DNA of 64,000 bases from CAYVQZ01 sp964453435 (GTDB taxonomy: Bacteria; Abyssobacteria; SURF-5), in contig CAYVQZ010000014.1 in assembly GCA_964453435.1 (NCBI GenBank), positions 14,116 through 78,115 of the forward strand, given 5' to 3'. The translations under genes and the position numbers were made by a program. The notes beneath the pieces are model-generated. The model worked only from the letters and a program-made list of their open reading frames with translations, made no database searches and had not been told where the DNA came from. Each line of letters starts with the position of its first letter. The stretch's first letter is position 1. This document shows positions 25,548-34,876 of this stretch, piece by piece.

Positions 25548-26621
25548 CTATGGAACCGCCCGTTTCACAAGCGTACGCATGACGCTCCAGGGGCGGAACA
25601 AAACGTTGATTGTTTGATAGCAAGGATGATAGCAGTAGCATTTTCCCGCCGCGACGTTTGCGCGAGCTTTCCGGGAAGCCTCGCTGTTCCACAGTGCTGA
25701 AAAATCATAATCAAAATCTCTGAAGGAAGCGAACGGCTCGAGCATCTCGCAGAGGGAGACCTCGCCGGACGCGCCCAGAACCAGGGTCATTCGGTCGGCC
25801 ACACACGGGATTATTTGTCTTTTTTCCCTCCGAATCTTCAGGAACTGGTCATAATAGTCTTCGAGAACCGCTTCATACACGCGCTTCAGCATCGAGTGGT
25901 GTTTTCGCAGCCGTTCATAGCCGCCGTAACGGCGCAACACCTGTTTGATCTTCTCGCACAGTTCGGGCAGTTTTTCTTCCGGAGGCAGCGTGAGCGCACT
26001 GTCTGCCGGAACACCGCGGAGGAAATCAAATGTGTGCAGGTCCGGCTCCAGCTTGTCGACGAAATCCCGTATTTCATCGAAGCGCTCGTAATTGAGATTG
26101 CTTAAAACACTATGAAACTTCACCGACAGGTTCGGCAGTTTCTGCCTCAAGGGCTTCACGTGCTCCCACGTTTTTATCAACGCATCGAAGCTTCCCGGTG
26201 TGCCGCGCATCCGGTCCTGCTCCGCCCCGACGCCGTCGATTGACAGCACCAGGCTCAGGGTGGCTTCTGTCGCTCGCACGCAGATTTCCTCCGTCATCGA
26301 GCGCACCCGCTCGCTCAGAAAAGCATTCGTCGGGAGAGTAATGTGACGGACCCTGTTGTTCTCATAAAACGCTGCGACAATCTGTGGCAAATCGTCACGA
26401 AGAAACGGTTCTCCGCCCGAAAGGAGCAGCCAGGGAAGTTCGGGAAGAGATTGTGTGATTTTTGTGACTTCCTGAATGTCAAGTTCCGGGTCCTTGAGCA
26501 GGGTTCGCTCCCAACTGAAACACGAGAGACAGCGCGCGTTGCACTTTCGCGTGACATGGTAGATGATTTGGAAGGGCTCCTTTTTTCGAATAAAGTTGAG
26601 ATAGTCGCGGAAGGCACTCAT
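25548..26621 (-). CDS. Radical SAM/SPASM-like enzyme
   Basis: A 357-residue enzyme. The SAM-cluster motif is C-x3-C-x2-C in RKCNARCLSCF at about 27-34. LSGGEPFLRDDL follows, as in the classical partial TIM barrel. The C-terminal part has additional cysteines (IIPCVADR, SLCEMLEP, GKCYCYHPC) like a SPASM auxiliary-cluster domain. Its start overlaps the end of the upstream DPM1-like gene by four bases (ATGA), so the two are coupled. Substrate unknown; sugar, lipid or peptide modification are all possible, and no precursor peptide is evident nearby. Confidence 0.85.
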   Translation of the reverse strand: MSAFRDYLNFIRKKEPFQIIYHVTRKCNARCLSCFSWERTLLKDPELDIQEVTKITQSLPELPWLLLSGGEPFLRDDLPQIVAAFYENNRVRHITLPTNAFLSERVRSMTEEICVRATEATLSLVLSIDGVGAEQDRMRGTPGSFDALIKTWEHVKPLRQKLPNLSVKFHSVLSNLNYERFDEIRDFVDKLEPDLHTFDFLRGVPADSALTLPPEEKLPELCEKIKQVLRRYGGYERLRKHHSMLKRVYEAVLEDYYDQFLKIRREKRQIIPCVADRMTLVLGASGEVSLCEMLEPFASFRDFDYDFSALWNSEASRKARANVAAGKCYCYHPCYQTINVLFRPWSVMRTLVKRAVP

Positions 26622-27334
26622 TTCTTACCAAATAACTGTTGGAACCGAAGTGTCCAGACTCGCCACACCGCCTCCCCCACTATTCCATAGGTGATTTTCG
26701 ACTCGCCGATCTCGCGGTCGACGAAAATGACCGGTATTTCCTTGATACGGAACCCTTTCCTCCAGACCATGTGGGACATTTCGATTTGGAAGGAATACCC
26801 GTTCGAGCGAACGCTGTCAAGGTCGAGCTGCTCAAGCAGTTCTCTGCGAAAACACTTGTAGCCCGCGGTTAAATCCGTCAGAGGAAGCCCGGTTATCAAC
26901 CGGGCGTACCAGTTCCCGATCTTGCTGATAATCAGCCGGTTCAGCGGCCAATTCACAATGCTGATTCCCTTCACATACCGGGACCCGACCACCATATCCG
27001 CATCTTGGATAGCTTCGAGGAAATCCGGTATGTATTTGGGGTCGTGGGAAAAATCCGCATCCATCTCAAAGACATATTTCGCGTCGGTCTTGTTCAGCGC
27101 GTATTTGAACCCATCGATATAAGCGGAGCCCAAGCCCATTCTGGCGGGTCGGTGCAACACGTGCACCTTGCCCGTTTCGCGAGCGAACTCATCCGCAAGC
27201 GTTCCGGTGCCATCCGATGAGTTATCATCGACAATGAGAACATGAACTCGGTCATCCACGGCAAAGATGGCGGGAACCAGTTGTTTCACGTTTTCCCGTT
27301 CGTTGAGGGTTGGTATCACCACGAGCGCTTCCAT
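26618..27334 (-). CDS. Polyprenyl-phosphate mannose/glucose synthase (DPM1-like)
   Basis: A 238-residue family 2 glycosyltransferase without C-terminal helices. Motifs: VIPTLNERENV, VDDNSSDGTG, EMDADFSHDPKYIP and TAGYKCFRR, all typical of polyprenol monophosphomannose synthases. It would make the lipid-linked sugar donor used outside the membrane by GT-C enzymes such as the DUF2723 protein in this cluster. It overlaps the SPASM radical SAM gene by four bases. Confidence 0.92.
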   Translation of the reverse strand: MEALVVIPTLNERENVKQLVPAIFAVDDRVHVLIVDDNSSDGTGTLADEFARETGKVHVLHRPARMGLGSAYIDGFKYALNKTDAKYVFEMDADFSHDPKYIPDFLEAIQDADMVVGSRYVKGISIVNWPLNRLIISKIGNWYARLITGLPLTDLTAGYKCFRRELLEQLDLDSVRSNGYSFQIEMSHMVWRKGFRIKEIPVIFVDREIGESKITYGIVGEAVWRVWTLRFQQLFGKK

Positions 27335-27374
27335 AATCTCTCTCTTTCGGGGTCTGCCTTTCCCGTGCTTGCGT

Positions 27375-28502
27375 TCATGTTCGGCCTCGAGTTGCGATTA
27401 CCCGTTCCGCCACGGCTTCCACTCTGTCGGTTGCCTTCTCCCAGTCAAATTCGTTCGCCCACGCGATGCTTTTCTTTCCCAACCGCTCTCTCAATTCCTT
27501 GTCTCGAAGCAGTCGTATCATCGAGTTCGCAAGTGTACGGATGTCCGAATGAGGGTAGAGGAATCCTGTTTCTCCGTGTATGACTGATTCTCTCAGGCCA
27601 GGCACCTCAGCCGCTATCACCGGCGTTCCACAGGCGTTGGCTTCTATGACGGTAAGTCCCCACCCTTCTTTCGCCGAGGGGTTCACCACGATTTGCGCTC
27701 TTCGATAGAGCTCGACTTTCTGGTCGGTGGTCACGAAACCCGTGAATTCAACAGAATCATCCAACTTCAACCGCCGGCTCAGTTCGCGCAACGCCGCTGA
27801 ATAGTCTCCCCTGCCGGTCACGACCAGCTTCACATTTGGTACTTCTTTCTTCACAATCTCCATGGCGCGAAGGAGCAAATGCACGCCTTTATATTTTTTC
27901 AACCGGGTAACGCATACCACCAGGGGCGATTCTGAACGCATTGAGTGGTCGGGCGTATAACGCTCATGGTCAACCCCATTGTGTATTATTTCGATATCCT
28001 TCGACCTCAGCCCCATACGAACGAGTTCCGCTTTCGTGCTTTCACTGACGGCAATGAATGGAACGCCCCGATAGAAAAGGGGAATTATTCTCTCCATACA
28101 ATGCACATAGAGCGCCGCCGGCAGAAGCGTATCTCCATAGATCGACTTTCCGTGAAGATGATGCACCATCACGAAGAGCGGTCGGCGAATATACAGGGGA
28201 GTATAAAAAGGAATTTTGTTCAAGTCGTCCACCACGATATCAATCGGAGCGCTTTTGAACTCCTGCCTGTACACGACCGGAACCGTATAGTTGAAGGTGT
28301 ATCGGTTTCCTTTCCTGATAACCCGAATCTCGTCGACCCATTCCTCCTCGGAAAAGGTCTGATCGTAGCGACTGCTTAACAGGGTGACTTGGTGTCCGCG
28401 CTTTACCAGTCTCTTAAAAACTTCCTGGAGGTTTACTTCCGCTCCACCGGCTTCCGGGTTCTTGATATCTCTCCAGTTTATCACCAAAAACTTGTAGCCC
28501 AT
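27375..28502 (-). CDS. Family 4 glycosyltransferase (GT-B fold)
   Basis: A 375-residue cytosolic glycosyltransferase using a nucleotide sugar. The N-terminal acceptor domain opens with INWRDIKNPEAGGAEV. The C-terminal donor domain has VTRLKKYKGVHLLLRA, the VNPSAKEGWGLTVIEANACGTPVIA block with the E-x7-E motif, and HGETGFLYP. Start ATG at 28502 is preceded by AAAGGAG. Flanked by the DPM1-like gene downstream and a methyltransferase upstream. Confidence 0.92.
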   Translation of the reverse strand: MGYKFLVINWRDIKNPEAGGAEVNLQEVFKRLVKRGHQVTLLSSRYDQTFSEEEWVDEIRVIRKGNRYTFNYTVPVVYRQEFKSAPIDIVVDDLNKIPFYTPLYIRRPLFVMVHHLHGKSIYGDTLLPAALYVHCMERIIPLFYRGVPFIAVSESTKAELVRMGLRSKDIEIIHNGVDHERYTPDHSMRSESPLVVCVTRLKKYKGVHLLLRAMEIVKKEVPNVKLVVTGRGDYSAALRELSRRLKLDDSVEFTGFVTTDQKVELYRRAQIVVNPSAKEGWGLTVIEANACGTPVIAAEVPGLRESVIHGETGFLYPHSDIRTLANSMIRLLRDKELRERLGKKSIAWANEFDWEKATDRVEAVAERVIATRGRT

Positions 28503-28539
28503 AACTCCTTTGCCTGCATTGCCATATAGAGGATAATCA

Positions 28540-29127
28540 TTATATCACATCAATTGTGACCGGCCCAACATCGAGACGCTCCTTGTCGACTCGTAAAATA
28601 AAGCACACCTCGTTGGCGGGAAGCCAATGGCAGAAAAAAGCGTCGTAAACCGCGGGAAACAAATTAATGATGTACCCAATCCACTTGATCACTTTGAAAT
28701 CCGAGAATACAAACCATCGCTTCTCCATGATAAAAGGGAATCCGCTGCCGTAATTGGTCGCATGCTCGAGTTTCCATTTCTCGTAGAATTTCGGTTTCCC
28801 CACAATTTTCGTGTATCCGTCGAATGTTCGCCACCCAAAAGGTATCTTGTGGTCCGGGTCGCCAAACCACTTGGTTGACGGAAAATAGCTTGCATAGACA
28901 TGAACTTTGCCGCCGTCTTTTGTTACCCGGATAATCTCCATGACCGTCTGGTGAAAACTCTTCAAATGAGCGAGGACGTGGTCGCATACGACCTCATCGA
29001 AAGCGTCTTCTTTAAAAGGGAGTCTTTGATTGAGGTCGGCAATCAGGTCGACCGCTTCGTACGGCACGATGTCGACGTTAACGAAGCCGTCGCGCTTCTT
29101 ATTTCCGCAACCCAGGTTCAGCTTCAT
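28540..29127 (-). CDS. SAM-dependent methyltransferase
   Basis: A 195-residue class I methyltransferase. LNLGCGNKKRDGFVNVDI is the SAM-binding motif I and following strand; FDEVVCDHVLAHL and IIRVTKDGGKVHV follow as in type 11 methyltransferases. I start it at the ATG at 29127, which has AAGGAAT six bases upstream, rather than 45 bases earlier. It probably methylates a sugar hydroxyl or a lipid head group in the glycan pathway. A TATAAT lies upstream on this strand (29199-29204), without a good -35. Confidence 0.87.
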   Translation of the reverse strand: MKLNLGCGNKKRDGFVNVDIVPYEAVDLIADLNQRLPFKEDAFDEVVCDHVLAHLKSFHQTVMEIIRVTKDGGKVHVYASYFPSTKWFGDPDHKIPFGWRTFDGYTKIVGKPKFYEKWKLEHATNYGSGFPFIMEKRWFVFSDFKVIKWIGYIINLFPAVYDAFFCHWLPANEVCFILRVDKERLDVGPVTIDVI

Positions 29128-29254
29128 AAATATTCCTTGTATGCGTCGCTTCTTTTCGAAACATGATAACAACCAGACAATGCAAATGGTTCATGGCAAT
29201 TATAATACAAAATGAACCGCGCAGTCTTTGAGGGGCGGTGAATCTGTGACTTCG

Positions 29255-30457
29255 TCAGGCTCCGTCAGCCGTTTCCCAATGGCGGAATGTCTGCTCAAAG
29301 GCGCGGTCGTAGACAGTCTCCCAATCAAATTCCCTGCCCAGGCTTGAGGCATTCGCCCTCAATTGCCGCATTCTCTCGGGCGAGGTCAGAACCCACGCCA
29401 GAGCTTCCACCACGTTGCCCACGGAAGGCTCGATTGCGACGCCCGCCTTCCGTTCCTCAATGAGAGCAGCAACACGGGGAACCTTTGAAATCACGACGGG
29501 CAGGCCGGCAGCGAGGTATATCTTGACTTTGCCGGGGTCTGCATACCACTTAAAGGTCTGACCGGTTCTCACGTAGGGCGCCACTCCGACAGCGCATTCG
29601 GAGACAAGCCTGGCAACTTCCGAATCGTCTTCAATATAACCCAAAAACTCGACGGCGTCGGCGACATCTTTTTCGGTTGCGAGCCGTTTCAACGAAGCCG
29701 CTTCTCGCCCCTCCCCTATAACTCGCAGCCTTATCCCCGGAATCAGGGCTCTGAGACGCGGCATCGCCTCGATGACCAGGTTGAGGCCCTGTTCCGGCGT
29801 CAGACTTCCGAGGAACACCATGAGTTTTACATCGACGTCCTCCAGCGGCAGCCTTCGGATTTCGGAGTACCTGCTGCCAAGCGGAACTTCGAGCTGTTTG
29901 GAGCAACGGTTCGGATGCACGCCTGCTTCGACTCGGGCCTCCTCCATAGCGGCCGATACGTTCCACACAATGTCCGAACCGTAGCAGCAATGTTTATCGA
30001 GGATTCGATAGAGGAACCGTCCCAGGCGGCTGCGAAATCGCTGTGGGGCGTAATCAATCACATAGAATATTACTTGGCCAGCGATACCCAGTCGCCTCAG
30101 AATGAGGCCGGAGAAAGCATTCAGGTTGTCTACTCCAACATATATCTGAAATTTGCGCTTACTTCTGCCGAGATACCAGAGTGTTGACAGCACGTCCTTT
30201 GCCCAATAGACCGGCGCCGGTCCGCGAATCAGGGGGGCCATGACCTTGCCGCTCAATCGACCGTGTTCAAAGAACGAAATGGAGGTGTTAAGCGACACGC
30301 CGGTCGCATCAGGGAAAGGATGACTTACGTAAACGACGCTTCTGGCGCGAGGCAAAAGATAGCGCAGCAATTCCTGTTCGGCGCCGCCGGTCGGCGTGTA
30401 GGTGTGCTTGACAATCGCCACATTGCATTCAGAAAGAGTAGTTCTCGGGTCCATCAT
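29255..30457 (-). CDS. Family 4 glycosyltransferase
   Basis: About 400 residues with a GT-B fold. The N-terminal domain starts NVAIVKHTYTPTGGAEQELL. The donor domain holds FLGSLTPEQGLNLVIEA, RVIGEGREAASL, VGVAPYVRTG and YLAAGLPVVISKVPRVAALIEE with the acidic motif. It starts with ATGATG at 30457; the first ATG overlaps the stop of the upstream radical SAM gene as ATGA, so the two are coupled. A longer open frame to 30529 is not needed. Confidence 0.9.
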   Translation of the reverse strand: MMDPRTTLSECNVAIVKHTYTPTGGAEQELLRYLLPRARSVVYVSHPFPDATGVSLNTSISFFEHGRLSGKVMAPLIRGPAPVYWAKDVLSTLWYLGRSKRKFQIYVGVDNLNAFSGLILRRLGIAGQVIFYVIDYAPQRFRSRLGRFLYRILDKHCCYGSDIVWNVSAAMEEARVEAGVHPNRCSKQLEVPLGSRYSEIRRLPLEDVDVKLMVFLGSLTPEQGLNLVIEAMPRLRALIPGIRLRVIGEGREAASLKRLATEKDVADAVEFLGYIEDDSEVARLVSECAVGVAPYVRTGQTFKWYADPGKVKIYLAAGLPVVISKVPRVAALIEERKAGVAIEPSVGNVVEALAWVLTSPERMRQLRANASSLGREFDWETVYDRAFEQTFRHWETADGA

Positions 30458-31854
30458 TTCCCTGATGACCGCTCCCAAACGCTGAAAAACGATTTCAGCC
30501 CCAAGAGGTTGGCCTTCACATCGTGCCACCCCCGAATCCGGCTGATTCTCCGCAACATATATCGGGGTCGAAGATAGAATTTCCGGAGCGCCATCGCGTG
30601 GTATTTCTTCACGAGTTCAGGCGGAAGCGAGTCATCGGAATATGTGGGCCGAGCATAGTCGAAACGGGATACATCATCCTCGATAATCTTTCCCGAGTGC
30701 TCGGCGCGCGCCGCCAACTCGGTGCCGGGGAGAGGCATATAAATCGAAAACTCGGCGATGTCAGAGTCGACCTCGAGCGCCAGGTCAATCGTTTTTCTCA
30801 TGCTTTCTTCGGTTTCTCCCGGAAACCCCAGCATATAGTTCGCGACTGTAGCGATACCGATTTCCCGCGTTAATCGCATATTCTCTCTTATGCGAGAAAG
30901 CGTCAGCCCTTTGTGCAGGACCTTGTTCAGCATCTCGGCGTCGCCCGACTCGATTCCGTACGAAATGAGAACACAACCCGTATCCCGCATCAGTTGCAGG
31001 ATTTCACGATTCACCCTGTCAAGTCGTGTGCCGCATATCCATTTCAGTCTCATTCCCGCAAGCGTCTCTCCGATTTCAGCGAGCCAGCCCTCATTGAAGG
31101 TGAATGTGTCATCATAGAAGTAGACGCCCCGAATTCCGTAGGTTGAAACAAGATTTTCCAGCTCCCGGCGGATATTCGGGACCGAGCGCAGCCTGACGGC
31201 GCGTCCGTGAACCAATCCCGAGCCACAAAAAGCGCAGCGGTAGGGGCATCCGCGCGATGCGATGACCGGCAAGGACGGCTGAGGGAGCGACCATTTGATG
31301 CGGTCATGCCCGGAGGCCTTGAAATATCGTTTAACGTCGACGAGATGCCGTGCCGGAAGCGGCAGTTCATCCAGATACTGAATGGGAGATTGCGGGGGGG
31401 CTCGGAGCACCTTGCCGGAGATTTCCACCAATACCCCCGGTGTCTTTGAGGCCGACTCCGCGTCGGGGAACAAACGCGCCAGCTGCGGCATCGCCTGTTC
31501 GCCTTCACCGACGACGATGATGTCGGCGCGGCTATTTTTCAGGGTATATTCGGGAGCAACGGAAGGATGAACACCACCGAAAATCACCCAACTGTCCGGC
31601 AAAATACTCTTCACGCGCTCGGCGACGGATCGGGCATGGGGATAAAGCGGTGTTGTGCACGTAATACCGACCACTTCCGGCTTCCAGCGGTTCAGGGTGT
31701 CGACCAGGTCAACTTGTTGCCTGTCGAATCCCAAATCGAGAACTCTGGTCTCGGTTCCGGCTTTCTCGAGAGCCGCGGCAACATATAGCAGACCAAGCGG
31801 AGGGTTGGCCGGTATTTGCGGGTCCGGATTGATGAGAAGAACTTTTGTTTTCAT
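30454..31854 (-). CDS. B12-binding-domain radical SAM enzyme
   Basis: About 466 residues, same class as the gene at 22982. The B12 domain has LLINPDPQIPANPPLGLLYVAA and VIFGGVHPSVAPEYTL plus VVGEGEQAMPQL. The radical SAM motif is C-x3-C-x2-C in GCPYRCAFCGSG, followed by YFYDDTFTF and SYGIESGDAEML. I chose the ATG at 31854; the upstream in-frame extension to 31977 overlaps the preceding glycosyltransferase gene. It is coupled to the downstream family 4 glycosyltransferase. The reaction is unknown, with methylation of a sugar or lipid carbon most plausible. Confidence 0.86.
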   Translation of the reverse strand: MKTKVLLINPDPQIPANPPLGLLYVAAALEKAGTETRVLDLGFDRQQVDLVDTLNRWKPEVVGITCTTPLYPHARSVAERVKSILPDSWVIFGGVHPSVAPEYTLKNSRADIIVVGEGEQAMPQLARLFPDAESASKTPGVLVEISGKVLRAPPQSPIQYLDELPLPARHLVDVKRYFKASGHDRIKWSLPQPSLPVIASRGCPYRCAFCGSGLVHGRAVRLRSVPNIRRELENLVSTYGIRGVYFYDDTFTFNEGWLAEIGETLAGMRLKWICGTRLDRVNREILQLMRDTGCVLISYGIESGDAEMLNKVLHKGLTLSRIRENMRLTREIGIATVANYMLGFPGETEESMRKTIDLALEVDSDIAEFSIYMPLPGTELAARAEHSGKIIEDDVSRFDYARPTYSDDSLPPELVKKYHAMALRKFYLRPRYMLRRISRIRGWHDVKANLLGLKSFFSVWERSSGK

Positions 31855-31945
31855 TTCGGCCCTGTTTCGCGTTCGCGCATCCATCACCAGCCGACTTCGG
31901 AAGCATCGTTCAAATAATTGAACCAAGAGAACCGGGTATGAGTCC

Positions 31946-32956
31946 TCACTGGCTCCAGTTCGTCCTGTCGAACTCACCTGTGCGAAACCAGGAACGAACC
32001 GTTGCGGTTCCGTAGGTCACGAGGGTGAGCCAGCAGGCTACCGGATGAATGAACCAGGCCAAGTCGTCTTTTCGGGCATATCCAAGGAACGACTGCACCA
32101 GCAGCGGAAAAACGAGAAAGCAGCTCCCGACGAATTTGATGTATCCCCACAGGTATCGTTGGTGAGGATAGCTTCTCAGCCCGAGGCGCCTATAATGGAG
32201 GTAATCATTTATTCTCCGGGCTTGCTTTCGGGCAAAAGTGCGCAAGTCGGGACAATACAGGTGCACTATTCCTTTTTTCACGAATCCGACCTTGGTGTGT
32301 CCCAGACAGACCAACTGGTAAATAACGTCGACATCAAAATAGTAGGGCCGGTAATCCGCCTGTGCGACAACTGTCTTGCGAATAAGGAACCCGTTGGCTC
32401 CCATCGTGGGAATGGAATCTTTTGAAAGAAAAACTTCGTAATACTGTCCCTTGTCCGTCATCTTGAGCGGAAGGCCGGTGACCTTTCCGGTAAGCGTGCT
32501 CAGTCGGTCGTAATTGCCCAGGAACAAATGAATGGGGTCGTTCATACCCAACAACGCGCAATAGCGGTCAATCGTCGAATCCTGCAATCGATACGTGAGC
32601 GCGTAACTTTCGGCGCACATGATATCAGGGTCTTCGAACGGGCGCACCATTGTGCTGAGCCAGTCGCTGCCGTCAATGATGTTGTCACTGTCGATAAAGG
32701 CAATCAAGTCACCGGCGGCCTCTTCTATTGCGACCGCCTTGCCCGCTTCCCCCGTTTTCAAGGGATTTTGCAGTATCTTTGTTACATTCATTTGCGAGGC
32801 GATTTCAAGGGTGGCATCAGTGGAGCCGGCATCGACCATGACGATTTCAATCTTCTCGGCGGGGTAATCCTGCGCCCTTATATTTTGCAGACACTCACCC
32901 AGCGACCGGGAGGAGTTGTAGGTTGGAATTATTATGCTGACTGAGGGAGCCGCCAA
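31946..32956 (-). CDS. Family 2 glycosyltransferase with C-terminal membrane segments
   Basis: A 336-residue GT-A enzyme. Motifs: IIIPTYNSSRSL, VDAGSTDAT, AFIDSDNIIDGSDWL (DxD), GANGFLIRK. Hydrophobic segments near 268-285 and 300-318 suggest membrane association. It lies 12 bases downstream of another family 2 enzyme. Confidence 0.88.
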   Translation of the reverse strand: MAAPSVSIIIPTYNSSRSLGECLQNIRAQDYPAEKIEIVMVDAGSTDATLEIASQMNVTKILQNPLKTGEAGKAVAIEEAAGDLIAFIDSDNIIDGSDWLSTMVRPFEDPDIMCAESYALTYRLQDSTIDRYCALLGMNDPIHLFLGNYDRLSTLTGKVTGLPLKMTDKGQYYEVFLSKDSIPTMGANGFLIRKTVVAQADYRPYYFDVDVIYQLVCLGHTKVGFVKKGIVHLYCPDLRTFARKQARRINDYLHYRRLGLRSYPHQRYLWGYIKFVGSCFLVFPLLVQSFLGYARKDDLAWFIHPVACWLTLVTYGTATVRSWFRTGEFDRTNWSQ

Positions 32957-32968
32957 GCAACCACCCCC

Positions 32969-34024
32969 TCATTTATCCAAATGTGTCAGGGTAAGTCCCC
33001 TGATAAAGGCCACGCCATACACGAGGTGCGACGCCATAATGCCGACTGCTCCGAGCAGGGCGACCTTCAGGCGGCTGGCGGGCATAGTGGAAACAAGGGC
33101 GACACCGAAGTAGCATCCGAGGCTGATTAACAGGATAGCGGCGATAAGAGTCGAAAAGAAAGAGAGGATGATCCCGAAAAACAATATCATGACAACAATG
33201 CTCGGCAGAAAATAGAAAAGACGTCGCGAGGTTTCCGGATACATTTTCGCAAAATAGCCGCGGTGCAGTCCGACATTGGCTATTTGTTTGAGGTGATCGA
33301 AGAAGAGCCGTCTCCGATGGTGGAAAACCACGACCTCGGGGCGGTACAGAATCTTTTTCCCCGTCTTCACGATCTCGAGGCAAAGCTTCGTGTCTTCGCC
33401 CCCGTAAAACGGTGTCGAAAATCCCCCTACTTCCTTGAGAACATCTTTTCGCACCAGCAGGTTGAATGCGGGAAAATCGTCCACTTCCCTGGGCTTTCTC
33501 TGAACGAACCGAAAAAGCGCCTGGCCACTGCCGAGAGGCGAGGCAAAGACCGCCCCGCTCGCCTGGGCCAACAGGTCGTCCTCGGGCGGCGTGACGCCGG
33601 GACCGCCTACGGCGGCCACCTCGGGGTTGTCGAAAGCTCTCACCGCGCTTCGCAGCCAATCGGGCCGAGGGTAGGCGTCGTCATCGATAAACGCGCATAT
33701 TTCTCCCGTCGCCTTTTCGATTGCGAGGTCCCGCTTCTCGCCGGGACCGCTCAGTTGCCTGCCCGTCGACACAATTTTGACCAGTCCGGGCGCCTCCATG
33801 CGTTTGAGTTCTCGGAAATACGGATTCGTGAGTTCGTTCAGGACCGGCTCGTCCGCAACAATCAATATCTCAAAATCCGGATATTCGAGGCTGCGAAAAT
33901 GGGAAAAGTCTCGAAGAAAACGCGCGCTACACGTATGCAAGGGGATTATGACGGACATTTTCGGCGTTGCTTGCCGGGATTTTTCCGACATAACGGAAGT
34001 CCGGGTTTTGGCGTTATTTGTCAT
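32969..34024 (-). CDS. Family 2 glycosyltransferase with C-terminal membrane helices
   Basis: A 351-residue protein. Catalytic marks: VIIPLHTCSARFLRDF, a long VADEPVLNEL strand, AFIDDDAYPRPDWL and FYGGEDTKLCLEI (the ED of the acceptor motif). Two or three helices follow at about 270-345. Its start overlaps the end of the upstream gene by 11 bases. It probably adds one sugar to the lipid-linked intermediate on the cytosolic face. Confidence 0.88.
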   Translation of the reverse strand: MTNNAKTRTSVMSEKSRQATPKMSVIIPLHTCSARFLRDFSHFRSLEYPDFEILIVADEPVLNELTNPYFRELKRMEAPGLVKIVSTGRQLSGPGEKRDLAIEKATGEICAFIDDDAYPRPDWLRSAVRAFDNPEVAAVGGPGVTPPEDDLLAQASGAVFASPLGSGQALFRFVQRKPREVDDFPAFNLLVRKDVLKEVGGFSTPFYGGEDTKLCLEIVKTGKKILYRPEVVVFHHRRRLFFDHLKQIANVGLHRGYFAKMYPETSRRLFYFLPSIVVMILFFGIILSFFSTLIAAILLISLGCYFGVALVSTMPASRLKVALLGAVGIMASHLVYGVAFIRGLTLTHLDK

Positions 34025-34766
34025 AATGTCTCAATATATAGAGCCTGTAGAAAACGGCCATTGTATCCCACCACGTTGTATAGATATCGGTGAAGCGGAC
34101 CCACCGTTTGATTTTCCTTCCGATATTCGGTCTGTAGTCGACAACGACCGGCGCTTCGGCGATTCTGAACCCGTACTTGTGCGCGAGAACCAGCAATTCG
34201 AGGTCAAAGGCGAATTTTTTGACCAGCATTTTGGGGAAAACCTTCTCCAGAACGTCTCGCCTGAACAACTTCAGTCCGGTCTGCGTGTCATGGAGCGGCA
34301 ATCGAAACATAAGCTTCACAAGGAAAAAATAGACGACGCTCACAACCTTGCGGTGAAAAGGATAAAACAGTTTGGAATCAGGATGCCGTTTCGAGCCAAT
34401 AACGACATCAGCATTTTCTTTCCTCATGAAATCGAAGAAAACCTGCAATTGGCTGGGGTGGAGGTCCAAATCGGCATCGATGAAGACAACCGGGTCACCC
34501 GTGCTCGCCTTGAATCCCTCGCGAAGCGCTCCTCCCTTGCCCAAGTTCGCATGCGTTCTTACAATTCGGACGCGGGGATCATGTGCCGCAAATCTGGCGG
34601 CTTCGTCGTACGTGTTATCCGAGCTGCCATCGTCTATGACCACAATTTCATAGTCGCAGCCGCCTTTCTGCAAGAACCTGATTGTCTCTCCGATATTGTC
34701 GTAGATACCGGCACCTTCATCGTGCGCCGGCATTAACACGGAGAGCTTGCCTGCTAATTTTTTCAT
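34014..34766 (-). CDS. DPM1-like family 2 glycosyltransferase
   Basis: About 250 residues. Motifs: VLMPAHDEGAGIYDNI, VIDDGSSDNTYDEA, NLGKGGALREGF, FIDADLDLHPSQL and DTQTGLKLFRRDVL, as in dolichyl/polyprenyl-phosphate sugar synthases and ArnC-like enzymes without the C-terminal helices. I use the ATG at 34766; a GTG at 34787 is an alternative. With the gene at 26618 this gives the cluster two separate polyprenyl-phosphate sugar donors. Confidence 0.88.
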   Translation of the reverse strand: MKKLAGKLSVLMPAHDEGAGIYDNIGETIRFLQKGGCDYEIVVIDDGSSDNTYDEAARFAAHDPRVRIVRTHANLGKGGALREGFKASTGDPVVFIDADLDLHPSQLQVFFDFMRKENADVVIGSKRHPDSKLFYPFHRKVVSVVYFFLVKLMFRLPLHDTQTGLKLFRRDVLEKVFPKMLVKKFAFDLELLVLAHKYGFRIAEAPVVVDYRPNIGRKIKRWVRFTDIYTTWWDTMAVFYRLYILRHYDK

Positions 34767-34876
34767 CCTTCGGATGCCGCCAGGCACGCCCGCGAATTGA
34801 CTCTTCCTGCTTGCCGTTGCATAATTCTATCACAGGCGGAACCGGAAATCAAGCTAAGCGATTCACCCGCCACCAC

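Noticed and set aside
25548..26621. RiPP-maturation radical SAM with a precursor peptide
   Set aside because: No short precursor-like gene or RiPP recognition domain was found near it; context is glycosyltransferases.
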